Source: Clostridia bacterium (GTDB taxonomy: Bacteria; Bacillota_A; Clostridia; Christensenellales; Aristaeellaceae). From it: a stretch of 6,813 nt of DNA. Numbering within the stretch: the stretch's first letter is position 1; each line of letters starts with the position of its first letter. The translations under genes and the position numbers were made by a program. The stretch spans positions 1 to 6,813 of the forward strand of contig JAGCIC010000085.1 in NCBI GenBank assembly GCA_017648805.1. The letters are read 5' to 3'. Positions 1 to 6,813 of the stretch are shown here, piece by piece. Below the pieces are notes generated by a model, which saw nothing but the letters and a program-made list of their open reading frames with translations, did not search any database and was not told where the DNA came from.

Positions 1-267
1 CAGCCGCCCACCACCGACGAGGTGCTTGACGAGTGGCTGGAGGACAAGCCTATAATAAGGTTCTTCTCTCCCCGCCACAATCCCGCCAGCTGGCTGATAT
101 ACCTGGTGCTGATAGGGCTCGTCGTGTTCCTGATCGCCAGAGCCAAGCAAAAGCGCAACCGCATCAACCGGGCGCGCAAGGCGGCCTACGAGCGCAGGAA
201 ACGGGAGTACGCGCAGCGCATGAAGCGGCAGGAAGCGCAGAAGAAAGCCGCGAAAAAACGAAAATAG
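1..267 (+). CDS. C-terminal part of an unidentified membrane-anchored protein (5' end outside window)
   Basis: The frame is open from base 1 to a TAG at 265..267, so this is the last 88 residues of a longer protein; the GTG at 22 is in frame but has no ribosome binding site and need not be a start. What can be seen: a short acidic and proline-containing stretch (QPPTTDEVLDEW), then FFSPRHNPASW, one hydrophobic helix of about 20 residues (LIYLVLIGLVVFLIA, about window bases 100..160), then a Lys/Arg-rich tail of about 48 residues rich in Ala, Gln and Glu that is probably helical. By the positive-inside rule the tail is cytoplasmic and most of the missing protein is outside. Several extracellular cell-wall enzymes, such as DacF-type D-Ala-D-Ala carboxypeptidases, end with such an anchor, but no catalytic motif is in view, so the family stays unassigned. 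Confidence 0.7.
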   Translation, partial: QPPTTDEVLDEWLEDKPIIRFFSPRHNPASWLIYLVLIGLVVFLIARAKQKRNRINRARKAAYERRKREYAQRMKRQEAQKKAAKKRK

Positions 268-319
268 ACCCGTACGAAACGTTAAATTTATTTAAAAACG
301 CGCACAGGGCCGCGGACTA

Positions 320-328
320 TGATATAAT
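320..328 (+). promoter_or_regulatory. Extended -10 promoter of the tRNA-Val gene
   Basis: A perfect TATAAT at 323..328 is preceded by TG at 320..321, giving the extended form TGATATAAT. Transcription would begin near 335, seven bases before the tRNA. The best -35 candidate, CGCACA at 301..306 with a 16-bp spacer, matches the consensus at only three of six positions, so activity would depend mainly on the extended -10. The region just upstream (281..299) is AT-rich, which could serve as an UP-like element; that last point is inference. Confidence 0.7.
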
Positions 329-341
329 ACACAGGCGTTTC

Positions 342-415
342 GGGGTTATAGCTCAGTTGGTCAGAGCGTCACGTTGACATCGTGAAGGTCGATGGTTCGA
401 GCCCATTTAACCCCA
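342..415 (+). tRNA. tRNA-Val (anticodon GAC)
   Basis: A full cloverleaf can be drawn by hand. The acceptor stem GGGGTTA (342..348) pairs perfectly with TAACCCC (408..414). The D stem is GCTC/GAGC (351..354 with 364..367). The anticodon stem TCACG/CGTGA (369..373 with 381..385) is perfect and closes a seven-base loop TTGACAT (374..380), so the anticodon is GAC at 376..378, reading GUC and GUU valine codons. The variable loop has five bases. The T stem GATGG/CCATT (391..395 with 403..407) has one G-T pair around the loop TTCGAGC. The discriminator is A415. The 3' CCA is not encoded (next bases CGC), so it must be added by CCA nucleotidyltransferase. The same anticodon loop occurs in the E. coli GAC valine tRNA, which supports the assignment. 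It has its own promoter and terminator and appears to be a single-gene unit. Confidence 0.96.
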
Positions 416-421
416 CGCTCC

Positions 422-450
422 GCGCCCTGCTGTCAGGCAGGGCGCTTTTA
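422..450 (+). terminator. Intrinsic terminator after tRNA-Val
   Basis: A perfect nine-base-pair GC-rich stem, GCGCCCTGC (422..430) with GCAGGGCGC (437..445), encloses the six-base loop TGTCAG and is followed at once by TTTTA and then TGTTT. It lies seven bases after the tRNA 3' end. It should end the tRNA transcript and separate it from the moxR operon. Confidence 0.9.
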
Positions 451-518
451 TGTTTATCGGAACACTTTATTACCGGGAAACGTCATAGTATTTCGGCAGA
501 ACGACGCGACAGTATAAC

Positions 519-523
519 GGAGG
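519..523 (+). promoter_or_regulatory. Ribosome binding site of the MoxR gene
   Basis: GGAGG sits seven bases before the ATG at 531, a strong Shine-Dalgarno match at good spacing that fixes the start. The 80 bases between the tRNA terminator and this site are AT-richer than the genes, as expected of a promoter region, but I see no convincing -35/-10 pair for the operon in them. Confidence 0.85.
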
Positions 524-530
524 ATTAAAA

Positions 531-1484
531 ATGCTTTCGGCTCAAACGCTTTTACAGGAGCTTGAAAATAATATAGCCCGGGCGATTGTGGGCAAGGACG
601 AAGCGGTGGAACTGCTGTTCAACGCGCTGCTGTGCGGCGGCCACGTGCTGATAGAGGACGTGCCCGGGGTGGGCAAGACCACACTGGCATCCGCCTTTGC
701 CCGCAGCCTCGCCCTGAGCTTCAAACGCATACAGTTCACGCCCGATGTGACGCCCTCGGACGTGACAGGCTACAGCGCGCTGGACTTCAAGACCGGGGAC
801 ATGAGCTTTAAGCAGGGCGCGGTGTTCAGCAACCTCCTGCTCGCGGACGAGATAAACCGTACTTCCCCGAAGACCCAGTCGAGCCTTCTGGAAGTCATGC
901 AGGAAGGGCAGGTCACCACCGACGGCGTCACCCGGCTGCTGCCTCAGCCCTTTATGGTGCTGGCCACCCAGAACCCGGTGGATTTCGTAGGCACTTATCC
1001 ACTGCCCGAAGCGCAGCTGGACAGGTTTTTCATGCGTATAGAGATCGGCTATCCCAGCCGTGAAGAGGAGCTTAAGGTGCTGGAAATGTACCGGGGCGCC
1101 AAGAGCCGCGTGGAGGAAGTGGAGCCTATCTGCGACGGGGGAGACATACTTGAACTGCAGCAGCAGGTCACCCAGGTGAAGGTGTCCAAGGAAATGCGCA
1201 TGTACATCACCAACATCGCCCAGGCTTCCCGCAGCGCGAAGCTGTTCGGCAGGGGCATTTCCACCCGCGGCGCCATAGCGCTCATGCGCGCGGCACAGGC
1301 GGGAGCGCTGATGGAAGGCCGTGACTACGTCATGCCAGAGGACGTGCGCGCTCTGGCAGCGCCTGTGCTCGCCCACAGGCTGAGTCTGAGCCCGGAGGCC
1401 CGCATCAGTCAGAAAAACGCCAGCGAAGCGAAAGCACTCACGCGACTAATCGCTTCCCTGCCGGTGCCGGTGCGCGCAAAGTGA
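531..1484 (+). CDS. MoxR-family AAA+ ATPase
   Basis: This 317-residue cytoplasmic protein is a complete MoxR-type AAA+ ATPase, of the usual family length. The Walker A motif is DVPGVGKT (residues 43..50, Lys49). Walker B is LLLADEINR (102..110, Asp106-Glu107). Sensor 1 is ATQNP (145..149, Asn148). The family signature GTYPLPEAQLDRF follows at 154..166, with Arg165 in the arginine-finger region. A C-terminal helical lid carries the sensor 2 motif GISTRGA (242..248, Arg246) and VMPEDVRALA. MoxR ATPases are thought to use ATP to remodel or activate partner proteins, often ones with von Willebrand A-like domains. It is the first gene of a three-gene operon and overlaps the DUF58 gene by four bases, so the DUF58 protein is its most likely partner. 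All ATPase residues are intact. The family is certain; the substrate is not. Confidence 0.96.
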   Translation: MLSAQTLLQELENNIARAIVGKDEAVELLFNALLCGGHVLIEDVPGVGKTTLASAFARSLALSFKRIQFTPDVTPSDVTGYSALDFKTGDMSFKQGAVFSNLLLADEINRTSPKTQSSLLEVMQEGQVTTDGVTRLLPQPFMVLATQNPVDFVGTYPLPEAQLDRFFMRIEIGYPSREEELKVLEMYRGAKSRVEEVEPICDGGDILELQQQVTQVKVSKEMRMYITNIAQASRSAKLFGRGISTRGAIALMRAAQAGALMEGRDYVMPEDVRALAAPVLAHRLSLSPEARISQKNASEAKALTRLIASLPVPVRAK

Positions 1485-2650
1485 GACGCAGGACAGTCCA
1501 TTTTATTGCGGCGGCGGCGACGATCGCGGTGATCGCCCTTACCCTGGGCAGCCGTCTGCTGCTTATGGGCGCGGTGTGCATGGGGTTAATGCTGGCGCTG
1601 GCGCTGATAAGCCTTATACCCGCGCTGTTCACCCTCAGTCTGTCTTCGTCGCAGAGCGGCGAAAGGGTAAAGCGGGGCGAGAATATACGCCTTACGGTCA
1701 GTTTTTCTTTCAAGGGCATACTGCCCATAGGCAGCGCCGCGTACCAGGCGGACGCGGGAGTGAGCGCGCGCTTCGGCTGCGCGCCTTTTTGCCGTTACGA
1801 GAGACAGTGCACGCTGCCTGCCGCCCATGTAGGTGTTTTTGACGCGGGGGAAGGCCGGGTATACCTGACCGACCTGTTCAATCTGTTCGTGTTCAGCCGA
1901 AAGATCAGTTCCGGCTGCGTGAGTTACACGGTGCTGCCGGGGAGCTTTGAGACGGATATGCCTGAGTATTCCGCGCGGGAAGCGGGTTCCGGCGAGATCC
2001 GCATGTCCGACGACGCCAACGAGCCCGCGGGAGTGCGCGAGTGGGTGCAGGGCGACGCGCTCAAGCGCGTGCACTGGAAACTGAGCACCCGCTATATCGA
2101 CCCGTATACGGGGGCGTTCAAGCCGTTCGTAAAGACCTATGAAGAGGCGGCCCGGCCGGAGGTGCTGGTGCTGCCCGTGACTGCGGGCCTTTACGGGAAC
2201 GACGAAGAGACTTTAAGCCGCAAAGACGGCGTGTGCGAATGCGCCCTGAGCGTGTGTCAGGCGTGCCTGAAAGCGAGAGAGAGCGTCAGGCTGCTGGCGC
2301 CGGCGGAGGGGCTGGGCGAGGTGTTCGCTGCCTCGGATGAAGACGTCCCGAAGCTGGAAAATATGCTGGCGCGCCTCGCGGCAAGCGGGGACATGCAGCT
2401 AAAGACGGCGGTAAGCGAAGTCATGCGCCGTGGCCAGACCACTTCCGCGGCGGTGCTTGTCGCCAGCGCGCTCAACAGCGGAGAAGCGGACATGCTCGTC
2501 CGCTTAAGGATGTATTCCTCCCTGGGAGTAAGCCTGGTGTACGTTATGGGTGCGGCGGGAGAAAACGACGAGACGCTGTCACGCCTCGACGCGGCGGGCG
2601 TATCGGTCAGCGTGTACGCGCTGGAGGCGGAAGATGAAGAAACGGCTTAA
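1481..2650 (+). CDS. DUF58 domain membrane protein, MoxR partner
   Basis: This 389-residue protein starts at a GTG that overlaps the MoxR stop codon as GTGA. No Shine-Dalgarno sequence precedes it, so translation probably depends on ribosomes finishing moxR. After a short basic N terminus come two membrane helices (about residues 7..26 and 28..52), then a beta-rich segment, then the DUF58 signature GDALKRVHWKLSTR (191..204) preceded by VREWVQ. The rest resembles the von Willebrand A-like part of the family. The usual metal-site Asp seems missing: the strand PEVLVLPVTAG (226..236) has Pro where related proteins often have Asp. DUF58 proteins are typical MoxR neighbours, probably anchoring the ATPase's action at the membrane, but their biochemical role is unknown. 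The predicted hairpin places most of the protein in the cytoplasm. Its end overlaps the next gene by 17 bp. Confidence 0.93.
   Translation: MRRRTVHFIAAAATIAVIALTLGSRLLLMGAVCMGLMLALALISLIPALFTLSLSSSQSGERVKRGENIRLTVSFSFKGILPIGSAAYQADAGVSARFGCAPFCRYERQCTLPAAHVGVFDAGEGRVYLTDLFNLFVFSRKISSGCVSYTVLPGSFETDMPEYSAREAGSGEIRMSDDANEPAGVREWVQGDALKRVHWKLSTRYIDPYTGAFKPFVKTYEEAARPEVLVLPVTAGLYGNDEETLSRKDGVCECALSVCQACLKARESVRLLAPAEGLGEVFAASDEDVPKLENMLARLAASGDMQLKTAVSEVMRRGQTTSAAVLVASALNSGEADMLVRLRMYSSLGVSLVYVMGAAGENDETLSRLDAAGVSVSVYALEAEDEETA
2623..2627 (+). promoter_or_regulatory. Ribosome binding site of the transglutaminase-like gene, inside the DUF58 gene
   Basis: GGAGG lies six bases before the ATG at 2634 and inside the last codons of the DUF58 gene. 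It selects this ATG over the in-frame upstream ATG at 2550, which would add 28 Arg-rich residues that look like out-of-frame translation of the DUF58 gene. The arrangement implies translational coupling of the two proteins. Confidence 0.85.
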
Positions 2651-4985
2651 CGCGGCGCTTCTGAGGTTCGCGCCGATCTTGCTTTCCGCCGTATACGGCT
2701 TCTCCCTGACGCTGATGTACGATCTGTGGGACCTGGGCGGCGCCGATCCCGGCTATGTGATAGGCTATACACTGCTGGCGGCGGGCATAGTTGGGCTTAT
2801 GAGCGTGTCCAAACTGTCCGGCTGGATCACTTTGTGTGCACTCGCGGCGTTCGCGGGCGTAAAGCTGCTGGGCGGCTGGAACCCGATAGCCTATGTGGGC
2901 AGGGTCATAGACGCCGTAAAAGCCGGGGAAGCGGAAACATATGCGGACCAGCTTACTCTGGCGCTGTCGCTGGGCCTTATGGTGGAGGCTTATGCCGTGC
3001 TCAATGACCTTAAGGGCGTGAGTTTGCTCATAACCATTGCCCTTATGTGTTTCGTGCTGTTCTGGTTTTTGGACTATAAACCCAACGAAAAATATTTTGT
3101 TCTTGCGGTGTTCGCCCTGAGCTCCATGTATGCCCTGACCGGCCGGCTGCGGCTTTCGGGCTACCGGGCCATGATAAGCCTGGCACTGATAGCGGCGCTG
3201 CTCAGCTGGGCGCTGGTGCCAAGGGGAGTGACGGTGCCGGCGCTGGAAGACGCGTCCCGCAAAGCCGTGAAACTGGTGATAGACACCTTTAACCTGGACC
3301 GGGACGAACTGGAGCAGCGTCGTTCATTCAATATCGGTTCCTACGGCTGGCGCACGAGAAACGAGACCTTCGGCGGCCCCGCCTATCCCAGAAGCGACGA
3401 GGTGCTGAAAGTCACCTCCGACGGCAGGCTTTACCTGCGCGGCTCGGTGCGCTACACATACAACGGACGGGCGTGGGTGGACGAAAGCAACACGGAAAAG
3501 GCGGGCAAGATCCGCAGGTATATGCTTTCCGGCATCGAGGGGCTGCTCTACCGGGGAGAGTACTCTCAGGCGTTCGACCTGGACAAAAGCTCCGAGACCG
3601 GCGGGTTTGCGCTCAAGACCGCGTCGGTGGAAGTGCTGGGCGACAACCTGTACTGGACCGTCTACACTCCCAACCGCACCAGAAGCGTCGAGAGCGGGCT
3701 TAAGATCTACTACAACAATATAGGTGAGATGTTCGCCTCCCGCCGGCTCGAAGGCGGGGACTATTACACGTTCGAGTACTGGGAATACGCGGGCGACAGC
3801 GGCATAGCCGATGCCGTGAACGCTGCCGGGGAGAACAAGGACGGCAGCTGGCCCTTCGTGATACTGCTGAACAGGGATGTGCCCAAGGGCGTGGACACAC
3901 GGGTGTACGAGCTGACCGAGGAGATCACCCGGGGCAGCGCGACTCCCTATGAGGCGGCAATAGCCATACAGGATTATCTGAAGCAGAACGGAAGATATAC
4001 GCTCACTCCCGGCTACGTGCCGGAGGGCGAGGATTTTGTGAGCTGGTTCCTGCTTAACGGCATGAACGGCTACTGCATGTATTTCGCCTCCGCCATGACG
4101 CTTATGGCCCGCATCGCGGGGCTGCCCGCCCGGTATGTGGAAGGCTACCTGGTGGAGGAAGGCGGGGAGAACGTGGTCACGGGCCGGGACGCCCACGCCT
4201 GGAGCGAGGTGTACTTTAAGGGATTCGGCTGGGTGACATTTGAGGCGACCCCTCCGGACACGGGCGAAAACGCGGACGGGTCAGACGGGAACGGCTCCGA
4301 TCAGTCCGGCCGGACGCCGCCGGTTCCGGATACGCCTGCGCCTACGCCCACGCCCACGCCCGAGCCGACTCCGTCACCCACTCCGGAGGATGACGATATG
4401 GACTGGCCCGACGAGGACCGGCCTGACGGCGGCCCCGAAAACACACCGGAACCGCCTTTTCCGGAAGGGAGCGGTACGCCCACGCCAGACCCGGGAGACA
4501 GTGAAGCATCGATGGGTGACGAGGCGCATGATGACAGTACGCCGCCTTCCTACGGCTGGCTGTTGTGGCTGCTGCTCGTATTGCTGCTGGCGGGCGCGGG
4601 AGCGTTCGTGACGGTGAGGATCAAAAACACTGACCCCAAGCGTCTCGAGAACGGGTATAAGACCGGCACGGAAAAGCTGTTTTTCTGGTACAGGCTCAGC
4701 ATAGACGCACTCAAGACCCGGGGAATGGACTATGAGCAGGGCTTTACGCCCGCGGGATTCGCCGAAAGGGCGGTGCAGGCGCGTCTGGCGCCGGAAGAGT
4801 TCGTCTCCGTCAGCGAGTGCGTGGCGATGGCGGCTTACGGCAGGCTCGCGCCTGTCCCGAAGCAGATTGGACAGGCGGAAAGCTGCTATAAAGAGATACT
4901 CCAAAGGGTGAACCGTTTGGGCAGGCTGAGGCTGCTGTTAAAGAGGATATTTACCCGGGGAGGCGTCAGCCTTAATATACCCTGA
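2634..4985 (+). CDS. TgpA-like membrane protein with extracellular transglutaminase-like domain
   Basis: The protein has 783 residues. About seven N-terminal membrane helices (near 9..32, 40..61, 63..82, 107..123, 128..146, 154..170, 179..195) are followed by an ectodomain of about 230 residues, then the transglutaminase-like core: GYCMYF with Cys481, [10 protein letters not shown] with His521, and GWVTFEATP with Glu537 in the third catalytic position, where Asp is also common. A Pro/Thr/acid-rich stalk (about 561..623) leads to a last helix (about 640..659) and a cytoplasmic tail of about 120 residues that resembles DUF4129 ([16 protein letters not shown]). An odd number of leading helices and basic loops such as GRLRLSGYR place the catalytic domain outside. 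The family forms or breaks amide bonds or acts as a cysteine protease; the substrate here is unknown. It closes the operon with MoxR and DUF58 and overlaps the latter by 17 bp. I see no terminator after it. Confidence 0.93.
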   Translation: MKKRLNAALLRFAPILLSAVYGFSLTLMYDLWDLGGADPGYVIGYTLLAAGIVGLMSVSKLSGWITLCALAAFAGVKLLGGWNPIAYVGRVIDAVKAGEAETYADQLTLALSLGLMVEAYAVLNDLKGVSLLITIALMCFVLFWFLDYKPNEKYFVLAVFALSSMYALTGRLRLSGYRAMISLALIAALLSWALVPRGVTVPALEDASRKAVKLVIDTFNLDRDELEQRRSFNIGSYGWRTRNETFGGPAYPRSDEVLKVTSDGRLYLRGSVRYTYNGRAWVDESNTEKAGKIRRYMLSGIEGLLYRGEYSQAFDLDKSSETGGFALKTASVEVLGDNLYWTVYTPNRTRSVESGLKIYYNNIGEMFASRRLEGGDYYTFEYWEYAGDSGIADAVNAAGENKDGSWPFVILLNRDVPKGVDTRVYELTEEITRGSATPYEAAIAIQDYLKQNGRYTLTPGYVPEGEDFVSWFLLNGMNGYCMYFASAMTLMARIAGLPARYVEGYLVEEGGENVVTGRDAHAWSEVYFKGFGWVTFEATPPDTGENADGSDGNGSDQSGRTPPVPDTPAPTPTPTPEPTPSPTPEDDDMDWPDEDRPDGGPENTPEPPFPEGSGTPTPDPGDSEASMGDEAHDDSTPPSYGWLLWLLLVLLLAGAGAFVTVRIKNTDPKRLENGYKTGTEKLFFWYRLSIDALKTRGMDYEQGFTPAGFAERAVQARLAPEEFVSVSECVAMAAYGRLAPVPKQIGQAESCYKEILQRVNRLGRLRLLLKRIFTRGGVSLNIP
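4344..4361 (+). repeat. Three tandem ACGCCC hexamers in the transglutaminase stalk
   Basis: Three exact copies of ACGCCC encode part of the Thr-Pro stalk (TPTPTP), with degenerate further copies on both sides between about 4330 and 4385. The length is a multiple of three, so gain or loss of a unit changes stalk length by two residues without breaking the frame. Confidence 0.75.
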
Positions 4986-4988
4986 CGC

Positions 4989-5017
4989 TTGAAAACAGAC
5001 TTATAAAGTGGTATAAT
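4989..5017 (+). promoter_or_regulatory. Strong sigma-A promoter of secA
   Basis: TTGAAA (4989..4994) and TATAAT (5012..5017) are separated by exactly 17 bp, and TG at 5009..5010 makes an extended -10 as well. This is close to the ideal housekeeping promoter. Transcription should start near 5024, leaving a leader of only about 20 bases, too short for a structured regulator. It begins three bases after the stop of the transglutaminase-like gene. Confidence 0.93.
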
Positions 5018-5033
5018 GCAGGCAGACTAAAAT

Positions 5034-5038
5034 GGGAG
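5034..5038 (+). promoter_or_regulatory. Ribosome binding site of secA
   Basis: GGGAG is followed by two adjacent in-frame ATG codons, at 5042 (three bases away) and 5045 (six bases away). The spacing favours 5045, giving the N terminus [10 protein letters not shown]; use of 5042 would add one Met. Confidence 0.8.
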
Positions 5039-5044
5039 ATTATG

Positions 5045-6793
<1,749 letters not shown>

Positions 6794-6813
6794 CAGCTGC
6801 GCGGCCGTTCCGG
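6794..6813 (+). other. In-frame SecA continuation after the stop codon
   Basis: Directly after the TAA, in the same frame, the bases encode QLRGRS and the first two bases of a Gly-type codon, exactly the residues that follow the Asn of the conserved SecA motif. The gene therefore continues past the stop into sequence outside the window. Confidence 0.85.

Noticed and set aside
33..377. Open frame running from the first gene into the tRNA.
   Set aside because: It overlaps both a better coding frame and a perfect tRNA, and its sequence has no recognisable features.
513..518. TATAAC as a -10 element for the moxR operon.
   Set aside because: Transcription would start near 525, inside or after the ribosome binding site, and there is no matching -35. 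The alternatives CATAGT (484..489) and TAGTAT (486..491) also lack a -35.
342..530. tRNA as an attachment site for an integrated element.
   Set aside because: No integrase, no repeated tRNA 3' end and only housekeeping-type genes follow.
552..1376. Minus-strand open frame of 274 codons opposite the MoxR gene.
   Set aside because: The opposite frame carries all AAA+ motifs; this one is compositional.
2550..2633. In-frame upstream ATG that would lengthen the transglutaminase-like protein by 28 residues.
   Set aside because: The extra residues are Arg-rich and read out of frame through the DUF58 gene; there is no membrane or domain reason for them, and a GGAGG precedes the ATG at 2634.
3324..4196. 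Long minus-strand open frame of 290 codons opposite the transglutaminase-like gene.
   Set aside because: Antisense shadow of the catalytic domain region, with no ribosome binding site or domain seen.

Overview
The window looks like chromosome from a GC-rich (roughly 60 percent GC by eye), low-passage-of-noncoding Gram-positive lineage, most likely a clostridial-type Firmicute. This rests on the clostridial flavour of SecA (long insert between the GRGTD and GTERHE motifs), on GGAGG-type ribosome binding sites with sigma-A promoters, and on the MoxR / DUF58 / transglutaminase gene order. The taxonomic reading is inference. Despite the high GC, the rare Ile codon ATA is used freely.

Layout, all on the + strand: (1) 1..267, the C-terminal tail of a protein that starts before the window, ending in one membrane helix and a very basic cytoplasmic tail; I cannot identify the family. 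(2) 342..415, a complete tRNA-Val(GAC) with its own extended -10 promoter and a strong intrinsic terminator (422..450). (3) 531..4985, a tight three-gene operon: MoxR-type AAA+ ATPase, DUF58 membrane protein, and a TgpA-like multi-spanning membrane protein with an extracellular transglutaminase-like domain. The genes overlap by 4 and 17 bp. (4) 4989..5017, a near-consensus sigma-A promoter in the 59-bp gap, driving (5) secA, whose reading frame runs to the window end but is broken by an in-frame TAA at 6791..6793.

How the parts work together: MoxR ATPases are thought to act as chaperone-like remodelers of partner proteins carrying von Willebrand A-like folds, and DUF58 proteins are their commonest neighbours. 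The transglutaminase-like protein would be the effector, presenting a Cys-His-acid catalytic domain outside the membrane and a small DUF4129-like domain inside, where the ATPase could reach it. The substrate of such systems in Gram-positive bacteria is not established. secA (the preprotein translocase motor) has its own promoter and is probably an independent transcription unit.

The most notable anomaly is the broken secA: the stop replaces the near-invariant Asn of the HESRRIDNQLRGR motif, the conserved Ser of the same motif is Arg, and the reading frame continues with the correct SecA sequence QLRGRS up to the window end. Clustering of mismatches in the final 40 bases suggests a sequence-end error as much as a real mutation. 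I found no mobile element, CRISPR array, riboswitch or clearly new system.
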